A stretch of DNA of 64,000 bases from NCBI GenBank assembly GCA_011317545.1, contig WUJK01000005.1, forward strand, positions 2,046,001 to 2,110,000, written 5' to 3'. This DNA comes from Coniella vitis. Lineage: Eukaryota; Ascomycota; Sordariomycetes; Diaporthales; Schizoparmaceae. Below the pieces are notes generated by a model that saw only the letters and a list, made by a program, of their open reading frames with translations, had not been told where the DNA came from and ran no database searches. This document shows, one piece after another, positions 22,173 to 34,318 of the stretch. Each line of letters begins with the position of its first letter. Position 1 is the stretch's first letter. A program made the translations under genes and the position numbers.

Positions 22173-24914
22173 ATGGCGGATATAGACGTCGACGAGGTTC
22201 TCAGCAAGCTGTCCTCAGCCGACAAGTGCGATCTCCTGTCGGGCATTGACTTTTGGCACACCAAGGGCTTTCCACAGCATGGTGTGCCGTCTTTGCGTCT
22301 CTCTGACGGGCCCAATGGCGTTCGAGGCACCAAGTGAGTACTTCCAAAAGAAGAGAGAGGAAGATATATCTATCTCTAACCATCGTGCCCATCCCCTGCC
22401 TTGGCTCAACCACAGATTCTTCAACGGCACCAAAGCTGCCTGCTTCCCTTGCGGAACCGGCCTCGGCGCAACCTTCAACCTGCCGCTGCTGCACGAAGCA
22501 GGCGTCAAAATGGGCAACGAGGCCAAGTCCAAGGGCGCGCACGTGATCCTTGGCCCAACCATCAACATGCAGCGCTCGCCCCTCGGCGGCCGCGGCTTCG
22601 AGTCGCTCGGCGAAGACCCGGTGCTCGCGGGGCTTGGCGCAGCGGCACTCATCAACGGCATCCAGAGCACGGGCATCCAGGCGACGCTCAAGCACTTTGT
22701 GTGCAACGACCAGGAGCACAAGCGCAACGGCACGCAGGCCATTCTCACGGAGCGGGCACTGCGCGAGATCTACGCCAAGCCGTTCCAGCTGGCGGTGCGC
22801 GACAGTGCGCCGGGGAGTCTGATGACGGCGTACAACGGGGTCAACGGCACGTGGTGCAGCCAGAACAGGCGGCTGCTGGAGGAGCTGGTGCGCGGAGAGT
22901 GGGGCTGGCGCGGCTTGGTCATGAGTGACTGGTTTGGCACGTACAGTACCGTCGAGGCGCTGCAGGCGGGGCTGGACCTTGAGATGCCCGGTCCGCCACG
23001 GTTCCGCGGGGAGCCGCTCAAGTTCTCGGTCGAGACGGACAAGGTGCGGGAGCATGAGCTCGATGTGCGTGCACGGACGGTGCTCGAGTTGGTGAAAGCG
23101 TGTGCAGCTTCGGGGGTCCAGGAGGGCCAGGAAGAGAGGGCCGAGAATACGTCCGAGACGGCAGCGCTGTTGAGGAAGATTGCCACCGAGTCGATTGTGT
23201 TGTTGCAGAATGAGGGCGGCATTCTTCCTCTCAGCAAGGATAAGAAGGTGAGCACATCCGACTTGTTGATATTCCCAGCGTTTTATCACTGCCATAAAAA
23301 GAAGAGAAAAGAAAAAAAAGGGAATAGACTAACATGCTAGTAAAGACCGTCATCATTGGCCCCAACGCCAAAATCGCAACCTACCACGGCGGCGGTTCAG
23401 CCTCCCTCGCCGCATTCTACGCCATAACACCCTTTGACGGTATCTCAGCCAAGCTTTCGTCGCCGCCCGACTACGCCCTCGGCCAGTACTCGCACAAGAT
23501 GCTTCCTCTGCTCGGCTTGTCCGTCCGCTCCCGCACCGGCAAGCCAGGCATGACCATGACGGCGTACAATGAGCCCCCTCCTCCTCCATCATCCACCACC
23601 AGCAACGACCCTCGCGAGCCCGTTGACATTGTCGAAATCGACAAGACAGACGTCCTCCTCGTTGACTACTACAACCCCAAAATCACCTCCCGCAAATGGT
23701 ACGCCGACTTTGAAGGGTCCTTTGTCGCCGACCAAGACACCACATGGGAGCTCTCCCTCGTCGTCGTCGGAACCGCCAAGCTCTTTGTCAACGGCGCGCT
23801 CGTCATCGACAACGACACGGTGCAGACCCCCGGTGACACCTATTTCAACCAGGGCACCATTGAAGAAAAGGGGCGCCTGGACGTCAAGAAGGGCGAGACA
23901 TATCACATCAAGGTGCAGTTTGGCTCCGCGGCGACGTCCAAGCTGCGCGGCGGACAGGTGCTCTTTGGATCCGGTGCGCTGCGCATTGGCGGGTGCAAAG
24001 TGGTGGATCCCAAGGAGGAGATTGCGCGCGCGGCGCAACTGGCTCGTGAGGCGGACCAGGTGATTGTCTGCGCGGGGCTCAACGCAGACTGGGAGACCGA
24101 AGGGTCGGACCGCGCTGCCATGGATCTGCCGCCTGGGATCGACGAGCTGATTGAGGCTGTCGCGGCTGCTGCGCCCGGAAAGACCGTGGTGGTGAACCAG
24201 TCCGGCACACCAGTGACGATGCCCTGGGCCGAAGACGTCGGCGCGATTGTGCAAGCGTGGTACGGCGGCAACGAGACGGGCAATGCGATTGCCGATGTGC
24301 TGTTTGGGGACGCGAACCCGAGCGGTAAGTTGAGCTTGAGCTGGCCACGGCGCGTGCAGGATAACCCTGCGTTTTTGAACTTCCGCACCGAAGGGGGGAG
24401 GACCATCTATGGCGAGGATATCTATATCGGGTATCGATACTATGAGTTTGCGGAACGAGAGGTCTTGTTCCCCTTTGGACATGGGCTGAGTTATACGACG
24501 TTTGCGTTGAGCGGGCTGAAGGTGGCCGAGCACAGCAGCGAGAGCAAGGACAAGAAGCACGGCGGGAAGCTGTCCATCAGCGTCCAGGTCAAGAACACGG
24601 GGTCCGTCGCGGGAGGCGAAGTCGTCCAGGTCTATGTCAAACCCACACAACAGGCCAAGGTCAACCGGCCCGTCAAGGAGCTCCAGGGTTTCGCCAAGGT
24701 ATTCGTCAAGCCGGGCGAGACGGCAGAAGCGCGTGTCGAGCTGGAGACCAAGTATGCGGCGGCATACTTTGACGAGGAGAGGAACCAGTGGTGTGTGGAG
24801 GAGGGCGAGTATGAGCTTCTTGTCAGTACGAGCAGTGAAGTGCGCGAGGGCAAGGGCAAGGCTGTTGTGGGCTCGTTCAAGGTTCCTCGGACGTTTTGGT
24901 GGAGCGGGCTGTGA
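22173..24914 (+). CDS. Intracellular GH3 beta-glucosidase with PA14 domain
   Basis: A glycoside hydrolase family 3 enzyme that removes terminal beta-D-glucose from short oligosaccharides or glycosides. Exons 22173-22333, 22416-23247 and 23346-24914 give 853 residues. The second intron needs the acceptor AAAG at 23342-23345, because the TAG five bases earlier would put a stop in frame. Domain order is an N-terminal TIM-barrel-like domain with nucleophile Asp225 (V-M-S-D-W-F-G), then an alpha/beta sandwich interrupted by a PA14 insert (about 395-540), with acid/base Glu583 in W-E-T-E-G-S-D, and a C-terminal fibronectin-III-like domain (about 730-850). Both catalytic positions fit the PA14-bearing Kluyveromyces-type enzymes. 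There is no signal peptide, so it is probably cytosolic. Confidence 0.95.
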
Positions 24915-25724
24915 AGCATTGGAAGGTGGAGGGTTTTTGTATGCAGAGCGGACGGTTGTGTAATATCATTATAATTGGATGATGAGTTGGAGGGTTTGTT
25001 GATAAAATAGGATATATCAGAGTGAAGAGGAAAGGTTACAAGTGTCATTCTCATACGCTCGCATGCGCATTGTATGGTCAACCTTTGCCAACACTGAATT
25101 CAAATCGACCGGAATATGCAAGGTGGTAGATAACATTTGAGATTCAGCAACACCATTCCAGCGCGGATTAGTTATACAAACTCGTGTGTGATTAACGATT
25201 GCCTCGTTCAAAACCAAACAATTCCGCGTCAGAGTATCTGGGGAAATGACTGAAGAAAGTCCAGAATGATATCGTACCGCGGCCTCGTTTTGTCGTATTG
25301 TTCCCAGATTCAGCGATATCGCGCAACACCAAAAAAAGATTTGTCCTATTGAACACGGCCCCATACCCTGTTCCTGAATTCTGACATCCTCGGTCCTTTC
25401 CCACAGTCGCTGCCAACTTACAAAGAATGTCCTGGCTTCCCAATCGATCCGGTGTCCAATATCATCCCATGCCTTCACTTTGCTTGGAAAACCTGGCATC
25501 GAAAGTAGCAAAGTCACAGACGACTTGCATATGTAGTACCGCATCCGTTTATACAAATTGTCGTGTCCGAAGATATAAACGAAGGAAGAGGGGTGATTCC
25601 GTACGTCTCGGAGAGCGAGGCTGTTGCCAAGGAGGAACACATAGCCTAGAAGAGAAGGAAAGATCTACAAAGAAAAAAAAGGAAGAAAAGGGGAACAATA
25701 CAACATGTCCCCTCCCCTCGTACA
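24915..25724. other. Convergent intergenic region
   Basis: About 810 bp lie between the convergent GH3 and aldehyde dehydrogenase genes. An A-rich stretch at 25660-25700 is close to the right gene's 3' end. Small frames present here lack coding features. Confidence 0.55.
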
Positions 25725-27428
25725 TCAGCCGCTGCGACTCCGAACCGCATACGAATACCACGCAAACACGAGTACCAACCACCTCAGGAGCGCGCCCTTC
25801 TTGTTTCCCTCACCGGCGCCCAGGCCCAGCAAGAGCTTGGCCCAATACCCGGCGCCGCGCGTCACGTGGCCGTCGCGATCAAAGTTGACCTTCTTCTTGG
25901 TGAGCCACTGCATGAGACGCAGCTGGTTCCAGTCGTAGGGCTGGTAGCGGATGCGCAGCATGCCTTCGGCCCAGGTGGGCGTCTCAGCGAGTGTGCGAAA
26001 GTGCGTGAAGGCGTCAAAGGAGGCTTTGCCGCGGTAGGAGCCTGTGCCGGAGGTGCCGACGCCGCCAAAGGGGACGTTGTGGAGCGAGGCGTGCATGTAG
26101 GAGTCGTTAAAAGTCGCGCCGCCAGAGGTGACGGAGTGGATGACTGCCAGTGTCATAGTCAGTGTGAATACGAGGCCAAACAAGCAGGATCAAGGGAGGA
26201 AGGAAAGGTGAAACGCACGCTTATTGAATTCGTCACGTGTACCAAACCCAAACAGAGACAAAGGTGTGGGATCAATGCTATTGGCAACGTCGATGGCTTG
26301 CCCCAAGCTATCGAACGGCAAGATGGAGAAGACGGGACCAAAGGACTCTTGCACCATCATGCTGTCGTCAACCGAGTCGACCAGCACAGCCGTGGGCGCC
26401 ATGAACAACTCAGACTTGTCCATTTCGCCGCCCATGACAATCTTGCCGCGCGTCTGGTCGAGCATGGCCTTGATGCGCTCGAAATGGCGCTCATTGACCA
26501 CGCGGGCAAAGTCTGGGCTGGCTTGGGCGCCGTGGGGAAAGGCCTGGGCATAGGCCGCATTGAGGTGCTGGATGAATTCGTCGAGCACTTCGCGCTCCAC
26601 CAGGATGTAGTTGTGGGAGAGGCAGATCTGGCCAGCATTGATTGTCTTGCCCCACAGAAGACGCTTGGCTGCCAGCTGGAGGTTGGCATTGCGCGTGACA
26701 AAGGCTGGGTTGCGGCCGCCCAGCTCGAGCGCCACGGGGGTCAGGTTCTCGGCAGCCTTTGCGCAGATGATGCGGGCGACCTGGGCGCCGCCTGTGTAGA
26801 AGATCTTGTCCCACTTCTGGTCGAGCAGGGCGGTGGTTTCCGGGACGGCGCCATTCACGACACGGTAGGCTTCGGGGTCCAGCGCCTTTTCGACAATATC
26901 CCGGATGGCCATGGCGACGTTGGGAGCGCTCTCCGAGGGCTTGAGGACGGCGGTGCAGCCGGCGGCAATGGCGCCCAGCAGAGGGTCGACGCTGAGAGAG
27001 AAGGGGAAGTTGTAGGCGCCAATGATGAGAACGGTGCCCAAGGGCTCCTTGCGCGTGCGGAGCTTGTTGGGCCAAAAGTGCAGCGGCACCTGTGGGCGAC
27101 CCATGGGCTCGTCCTTGGCCCATGTGTCGAGGTGCTCCAGGGCAAAGAGACAGTTGGTGAGGACCCAGTCGATCTCGGTGAAGACGGACTCGTAGGGGGT
27201 TTTGCGCAGGTCGCGCACAAAGGCCTCCTGCAGCTGGGGCTTGTGGTCGGAAATGGCCCAGTAGAGGCGCCGCAGCTGGACCTTGCGGTACTCGAGGTCC
27301 TTGGTCCTGAGGGAGCGGAAGGTCTGGCGCGTCGTGGCGCAAATCTCGGGAATGGCATCCACGGCCGTGGCAGCAAAGGCGGGCAGCGAAACGGCGGCAT
27401 TGTGGCCAGAGGCCGCTTTGGATGCCAT
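25725..27428 (-). CDS. Class 3 (fatty) aldehyde dehydrogenase, C-terminally membrane-anchored
   Basis: An NAD(P)-dependent dehydrogenase that oxidises long-chain or apocarotenoid aldehydes to acids. Exons 27428-26219 and 26143-25725 join in phase to give 542 residues. The catalytic Cys269 sits in N-A-G-Q-I-C-L, the general-base Glu235 in L-E-L-G-G, and the cofactor loop is F-Y-T-G-G near 210-214. The C-terminus has a hydrophobic helix (about 517-535, L-R-W-L-V-L-V-F-A-W-Y), a tail anchor as in fatty aldehyde dehydrogenases and in the Neurospora carotenal oxygenase YLO-1. No carotenoid gene is adjacent, so a fatty-aldehyde role is at least as likely. An unspliced reading stops early with F-H-L-S-F-L-P. 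Confidence 0.92.
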
Positions 27429-29358
27429 GGCTGGAGGATGTGGCGGTGTGGTGATGTGGTGAGGTTCGCGCAAGCAGGCAGTTCGTAAGGCTTTCCTGGT
27501 GGCGGCCGAGTCTGAAGGTACAGACAGTCTGGGAGGGAGGGTGTCGGGACAGTCGGAAAATGAGTCGAAAATGGCAGTATCTCGACAAGTTGCCGTAAGT
27601 TCTCTCGAGGTCGCCCGGCTGTCAAGAAAGCCACCTTGTTCCTGAAGGTCCAGCTAGGTGGCAAAAGAAATGTCGGGGAGATAGCAAGGATATGCAGAAA
27701 TGAGAGGCAGGATAGAAAAAGAAAAAGGGAGGCGGAAAAGGCAATGGCTCAACAGCAACTTTGGCAGTGCACGTGAAAGAGGTGGAAGGAGGACTTGAGA
27801 TTCCAGCGTGTCAGTATACCAGAGTATAGTACAACTATGTACCTAGATACCTAGATACCTAAGTACCTGGATACCTACCCTCGTACTATGGTAGGTACTA
27901 CAATGTAGTACATAGTACTATGTAGCTTCTGGCTGTTCCCCACCCTCCTGCCGCGCCGCTGCCGAGGCATATGCGGGATGGCTGCCCCGCGTCTGACTTT
28001 ACATAGTATACATACATAGTACTATGTACATAGTACTTACGGTTTTATAGGGTCAAGATTCCACTTGATCTGGTTAGGCAGGTGGTTAGAGACTCTCCAG
28101 ACAGTATTGAAACAGAAACAGAAACAGATTAGTGCGTCCGGTATAAAAACAAGAAGAACGGTGGAGAGAGGTCTGTAAGTGGCCTCCCACTTGATATTCC
28201 ACATACATACTTGGTATTCCATGTCTCCTTCAACCACTTGGACCCAAGTATCAGCCAAGGACTTGTATTACAACAATATCATCTCAACCACGTCACACAC
28301 ACACACCCTTTGCACTGCATCCGGCCCCTCATCACCTTGCATTTTCATCAGATTGTGGAGAATCCCCCCCCTGGCAGGAAATGACAGAGCCTGATAGCCA
28401 GGTCGTAGCATAAGAGGAAATAGTAACGTTAGAAAAAGAAATAGAAAAAAAAAAAAGGACAGGAGGTCTCAGCATTTTTCCAGCTGCAAAAGCATCAAAG
28501 GACTACAGGCTACTAGTAGACTACCCCGTAGTCGACGGGTCCCAAGAATCCTGGTGAGAACGGTGACGGATTGAGGAACTGCTTGTGCGGCAAGTCTCCC
28601 TAGGAATCGCTTTCTTTCTATTCCGGCTGTGCATCTACTATATACGATGTATCTGGTTGAGAGAGAGCCTGCTGGTGGTTTCAAGTATCCACTTGGCCAC
28701 AAACTGAGATCCTGTGTCGTTGTTGTCCTCGAAAGCGCTGTCACACTTACAATCCATTTAGATTGCTGTATTGTCCCTCGCTGTGTGAATGAGAGCAGAG
28801 CACCATGCCCTCCACTGGCTATACGCTTCGTTCTTTGTGTTCGCAAACAAACCCGCCAATCCTGTAGAAAACCTCCGGAAATGAGGGGCCATCCAATGCA
28901 CAGTGTCTTGAAAGGTCTTTCAAAGAGGAGAGGCAAGCATTGGCGTCAGGAAGTTTCTCTGAGCCAGGTGCTCATTCGTCAGAAAATCAGCATTGGAACT
29001 CAAGAAAAAGTCATGACAATATAAGCACTGCATCACCAGCAATAAGACTAGACTCAAGTGCTATGTTTGCATTACCCAAATACAAATCATCACAGACTCT
29101 TCATGTCAAGATAACATTTCAACGAGCCATACTTATTGTGAAACAAACAAACGGCTGTTGCATGATTGCTGTAACAGCACGCCAATTCACCATGAAACGA
29201 CTCAGAAAGTGTACCTCGTGTTCTCTTGCCGACAACCCCGTATTCATACAGTCTAACATTGTATTCTTCCACGTTAGGCGACTCTGACGCTCAGATTGGC
29301 TGTCTTGATCGTGAAGTACCATAATTCGACCCAGTCTCGCGCAGAACCCATACATAAT
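27429..29358. other. Intergenic, palindrome-rich upstream of the aldehyde dehydrogenase gene
   Basis: About 1.9 kb contain the aldehyde dehydrogenase promoter, the strongest cluster of the TACATAGTACTATGTA family (27815-28041), a CA-rich spot at 28290-28310 and an A tract near 28446. No gene is recognised between 28045 and 29358. Confidence 0.55.
27815..28041. repeat. Cluster of TACATAGTACTATGTA palindromes and TACCTAGA direct repeats
   Basis: The same perfect 16-bp palindrome, TACATAGTACTATGTA, occurs at 27909-27924 and at 28013-28028. Half-sites surround both. At about 27838-27878 there are four to five near-direct repeats of TACCTAGA/TACCTAAG/TACCTGGA. The cluster lies 390-610 bp upstream of the aldehyde dehydrogenase start. 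Confidence 0.8.
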
Positions 29359-32212
29359 TCAGCTGATGGAATTGTCCCGCGAGTCTTGCCGTGCAGTGTA
29401 AAAGCTCGACGTGCTCTCACGACTGAGGTCGTCCTTGCGGTTCTTCGGCCGCTCAGTCTCGTCACTACTTGTTTCCCTCTTTTTGGCTGCGATTTGCAAA
29501 AGTCGTGCCGCCGCAGCCCGCGACGGCTGAGGATGGGAAAGTTCGCAGCTGACTTTCGCAACCATCACTGGCATGATAGAATCACTCCTGCTCTTGTCCT
29601 CACCAGTTCCACTCTCATCGCCCCCACTTTGCCATCGATCAATACCACCCGTTAAAGCTGTGGCTCCTAGATTTTGGTCGTTCGCGCTTGAATTCGGCTG
29701 TAAAATGAGCTGGAGAGAGCTTCTGCGCGGATGAGCGTGGTAATTCTCCATCACCGGCAGCGATGAGATGCTGCTGACCCGCCAGTTGCGGGAGGAGAGA
29801 TTCATGCTCGCAAGAGCTACACTGGCAAAGCTCTCTACTTCACTGTATTTGCCAAGATCATTATATCTCTCCCCGCTATCCCGATGATTGTCTGCGTTCT
29901 GCTCCAGGGTGAAGCATTTGGTACAGATTTCCTTTGAAGGCGTCGCATGGTCAGACTTCGTGAGCTCCGGAGTCGATACAGACGCAACTTTTCCCTTCAG
30001 AGGTGCTGGTCGCCGCAAAATCTGGGGCGTCTCGCTTTTCATGCTGTCGTTTATTCCTGCATTCTTACCTTGCTGAGCGGAGCCATACAGATGCTCTGTA
30101 TTCTTGAAGTTCTTAGAGGGCTGTGTTCGCGAGGGATTAGGCATGGTTCCATCTCGGTTCACTAAAGCCACAAGAGTAAGTGGCTCTTGGATCGTCGACT
30201 GATCAATGTTTTCTCCAATGTCAGTCTCGGGCAGTCCTGTTATGTAGTTTCTTGAATCGCCAGTGGCTGATCTCGTGTTGCGCGATGAATGTTTCAGTAT
30301 GCAGCAAAGAATACTTCGTCTGCTCAAAAGGACCTTTCTGATCATTGAAATACGTTGTTGTCTCGGGACAGTCTTGTTCTTTTTATTGCGTTGCTCATGT
30401 GCTTCACCTAGGGCCTTGTGAGAAGGTCTGGCAACGTCTTCAGCAGTATGGTTATTGTTCCTCTTCTCCGAAGTTGAGGCGCTGTGTCCACACAAACTGA
30501 AGAAAGATTTGCGAACTGGTGGTAATCCGCAGGTTCCGGTACTTGGTTCGACTTGTGGGTTCGAGATTTCAGCGCCAACCCTATCGTGCGTTGTCGGATT
30601 GGAATGTGCTGCTGGTGATTTGGCATGTTGTGAATTCTTAGGTTGAGGCGCCGAGGGCTTGTTATTGAGGCTGTCCTTGGGCTGAGCGCATGGCTGCTTA
30701 CTTTGGGCACTTTCCTTGCCTGGTGAGAAATCTCTGGAGGCCACGGTGCTTTGGAGCGGAACTTCTATTTCCAAATTGTCAGGTGACTGCTCACGTGTAG
30801 GCTCATCATGCGACTGTTTTGGCGCATTGCTGCTGCAGGAAAGATCTTCCAGCTTCTCTGAGGGCAAAACCGTATCCTCTTCTATGAATCGACTCGAGAA
30901 ATCCTCTGATGAGCCGTCTTCCCTCGAGATTGGGTGAGAGACTATGGCTACAGGCGGTGTTGTCTGTCGTTTTGCCTTTTGCGTAGGATCTACGTCTGCG
31001 GGACGTGGTGTACCTGATATGGGAGAGTGCGCTGGCGAAGTGTCATCAAGTTGAGTGCCATGGTCGGAGCTACCTTCGGGGACTTCAGACTTCGCTGCCG
31101 CATCTCGAGCTTTCTGTGAACGTTTGCTTCGACGAGGACGAGTGTCAGCTTGTTCGCCTGGGAGGCCGGGGATAGAGCCCTTATTCCAAACAGGAGCCTT
31201 GAGGCGGAGGAGTACAGGCGTTGCTGGCCGGATAGGGGAGTCTTGGGACCGGTTTGATGGCTCCGTATTATTCTGAGCTTCTTCCGCAGTAGAGGTGTCG
31301 ATGTCTTCGCTTTCGTTTGTGGCATCAGTTGGGATTGCTGACACGAGACTTATCATTACTCTGCTGACTTTGTGTGCTTTGGAACGCTTTGATGGCAAAG
31401 AGTTCCGCTCGTTCTCTGGTCTGTGGCTTGCCGCTTCGAAGGTAGCGCACAGTTGGGAGACTGCTCTTTGGGCCTTATTCGATTCACAAGCCCTAGGTCG
31501 ATGCTTAGGAGGCCCCAGATCGAAAATCTCAGGCACCAAAGACGTACGACCTTGTGGCTGCGATATTCCTGTGCGGAAAGGGGTTTCTGGTTTCTCTGGA
31601 GCAACGTCTCTGGGTGTTGTGTCATCGTCTCGCTGGAGATGCATGTTCGTGACGGGCGGCGTTGCGCAGTTTCTTGGCTCTGTCTCCTCATCATTACCTG
31701 TACCACCGCAACTTGTCAAAATCCCGCGCCTCTATGTGTCAAAGACAGCAAGCCTTTTAGTACCTACCATCCAGGCTTTGACGCCACATTGTATAACAAG
31801 TTGCCGTGCCCACTCCTTTGTCCACAGATACCCCGACTGAGGAGCGATTCTCCTGAGGAACCAAAGCCGCTTTGACCATGAAATTCTGAGCAGAGACAGG
31901 CGCTGATCTCTGAACACATACACCTGGTCCATTTGATTCTGGGGGCTGGCCGAAATCAACACCAGCAGTGGCTGATTCGACTCCGGCCGGATCGAGGACA
32001 CGCGTTTCGGGTGACTCTGGTCGAGACGACGCATTCAATGCGGACGCCCTATCCCCGTGACTCTGACAAGACACATCCTGGCAATAATTGGTGGTTGGAT
32101 CTGAATCAGTGAGCTCACAAGTTGCTTGAGTGTTGGTGATTGCGTTGTTTTCGCTGCTAGCAACTTGGGCGTACGTTCGCCGGGTCGAGCCAACTGGCTG
32201 TAGACAATCCAT
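29359..32212 (-). CDS. Large disordered protein of unknown function
   Basis: The main exon reads down to 29359 as a Ser/Thr/Pro/Glu/Lys-rich chain of about 790 residues, with basic clusters such as R-P-R-R-S-K-R-S-Q-K and K-N-K-K near the middle. Low sequence order and many S/T-P sites suggest an intrinsically disordered, possibly nuclear phosphoprotein. The frame enters at 31719 without an ATG, so an upstream exon is needed. The ATG at 32212 (M-D-C-L-Q-P-V-G-S-T-R-R-T-Y-A-Q) is the best candidate. An intron with donor GTATCT near 31827, branch TACTAA near 31757 and acceptor TAG just before 31731 joins both in phase. I recognise no domain. Model ends are good; the splice is tentative. Confidence 0.6.
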
Positions 32213-33005
32213 GCTTTCCGGGTGCCAGTCCTCACTTGGAGCAACGGCTTGTTATGAGGTTGCCGTGCGTGATTGCGTTCAACTCAATGCAGGAGACGAG
32301 ATATATTTTCAAGAATGCGTTGGGACTCTAGCCCGGGTGGATGAAATATTCAATTGCGTTGATGTGCGTTAAGTGCCAGTGCCTCCCAACAGTGAGGCTA
32401 GCTTGATATTGGTCTGAGAAAAGTGAACTCTGAAGAAGAATTCTATGTTTACATGAGAAGCCAAGGGAAACAGTACACAGTCTTTAACGGCCCGGCCTGG
32501 GAAGCAGCGAATCACATCCACGTTGTAATTGAAATCTTGAGGAAGGCTCGAATAAACCCCCGTAGTTGGTCATGCCATCATTATGAGTGAGAAATCATGC
32601 TCGATCTCAAAGAGTTCTGGCACCATGTAGCCTTGAAGTAAAAGTCTGCTCAAAGTTATTCTCACAATGAATAAAGAGTCCTGACCCGACTACGAAGCGT
32701 TGGGAAGTCTCCATAGTCCTGCGTGGCTCTTTCGCCGAAGATAATAGAAATTCGGACCCTGCGAATCCTCAACATGCCGAGACCAAAGAAGTCCCACTCC
32801 AAATCGAAAGAAGATGCAAATCCCACGATTCTTTGCCAAAGCACGTACTACACGGCGTCGTGATAACAATGCTCCCTTAATGCTGCCTGAAAATGCGAAG
32901 TTCCGCGCCCAAAGCCGAAAGACGGAAGCCGTAAGGCCAGGCCTTCCAATGCTTCCTGCGTTCGCTCTCGATTCCGTAACGAAAACACCTCGATGCTATG
33001 CTCGC
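32213..33005. other. Intergenic, no gene recognised
   Basis: About 790 bp lie between the disordered protein gene's start and the Ste2 stop, holding the former's promoter and the latter's 3' end. No open frame of note. Confidence 0.55.
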
Positions 33006-34318
33006 TCATGCCATGGATTCCGATTGCTGGACCTCATGCTCGACTCTGACGCATCCAGACTCAATGTCCAGGCCCATGTCGGCCAACTCAACGTCATCCG
33101 CGCCAAAGGCACCATTGGCCACCTTGTTGTAGTAGCCCGTACTCGAGACGGTGGCGGTCACACCCATTGCGCCATGGAGGGCGTTGCTGCTGCTGTTCTG
33201 CCGAACCCTGAATGCATGATCGCTCTCGCGCGAAGATTGGCTCCACGTGGCATGAGACGTGCTTGTCTTTTTGGTTGTGAAGCCCTCGAAGCGGTCACGC
33301 GGAATCTCGCTCACTCGCGCCGTCGCAGATATCTCACTGTTGAAGGCGGCAGGGTCGGCGATGCGCTGCGCGACCAGCGTGCCGAGGGGCAGGACAATGA
33401 GGACGGAGGTATAGAGCAGCGAGCCAGGTTCAAACTGTACGCTCCCCGAGTACTGCAAACCGGCAAAGATGACTAGAGCAAAGCGCAGTCCGGTTAGCCT
33501 TGCTTCCGCACTTGTGTGACGCCATGTCTTGCTGAGAAGGAGGGGAGCACCATACCTGGAACCAACATGAGGACGCCATTGGTCATAACAAGGGCGTCCA
33601 TGGCCCCGAGCCCCTTGGTTGTGGGCAGAAAGCTTCGGTTCTTCCACAAGTGCGCGACCAGCTTGCTCATGAACAATGCGCAGAACCAGCAGATGCAGGT
33701 GACCTCGAGGCCGAGGAAGCAGTAGCGAACCCAGACATATCTCATGATTAGTTCGTATCCCTCGGCTGGAGGTAGATTTAGCTGGATGATCTGGTACGCC
33801 GCCGATGCTCCCATGAATCCTATCTCAAGAAGCACCATGACAAGAGACCAGACCAGAATAGCCCATCGGTAAGCATTGGGCCACAGTTTGATCATGGACC
33901 AAGCCTGGAGCATCAGGGCAGCCATCATCAAGGTGTTTTGGGGGACCGTCATGGCTGTGGACGCCACAGAGTTGGCATAGTCAGTGTGGGTGACGTAGTC
34001 GTAGTCGCCACTGTAGAGCGCATAAAAGGTTACCCAAGAAGAGTTGAAGTATACGGCCAGGAGGATGACGCGGATAACGTTGTTGCAAAGCGCGACAATG
34101 TTGAGGTAGGTTGGGAAACGCCAAAACTTGGTCCTAGGGGTCATGGTGAAGATGACGGCCAGCATGACAAGTGATGCACCAATCTCCACTCCGTATCCAG
34201 TGCATCGGATGACCATCTGTGAGGTGTTGAAGTCCACTTCAGCGAGAGGAACGGGTTCCAGTTGGCCGTTGGGCAAGGTCAGGTTGATGACCTGATTCAC
34301 GGCGTCGAACTCAGCCAT
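33006..34318 (-). CDS. ste2: Ste2-type alpha-pheromone receptor (GPCR)
   Basis: A seven-transmembrane receptor (PRE-2 in Neurospora and Sordaria) that senses the peptide alpha-type pheromone during mating and directs growth toward it. Exons 34318-33556 and 33472-33006 join in phase to give 409 residues. The start M-A-E-F-D-A-V-N was chosen over an in-frame upstream codon because the upstream residues are not family-like. Seven hydrophobic segments lie between about residues 45 and 310. Family landmarks are K-F-W-R-F-P-T-Y-L-N-I-V, S-V-A-S-T and T-T-K-G-L-G-A-M-D-A-L-V in the third intracellular loop to TM6. N-glycosylation sites sit in the N-terminus (N-L-T, N-T-S). The roughly 100-residue tail is Ser/Thr-rich, as expected for desensitisation by phosphorylation. 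Confidence 0.95.

Noticed and set aside
22201..24650. Two long minus-strand frames (364 and 353 codons) opposite the beta-glucosidase
   Set aside because: Shadow frames of the GC-rich GH3 gene, which has both catalytic residues and phased introns.
25866..27488. 540-codon open frame on the plus strand opposite the aldehyde dehydrogenase
   Set aside because: It lies exactly antisense to a well-supported enzyme gene whose GC-rich third positions suppress stops on the other strand. The translation is Gly/Ala/Val/Glu-rich with no family features.
32814..33476. 220-codon plus-strand frame
   Set aside because: Overlaps the second exon of the Ste2-type receptor on the opposite strand.
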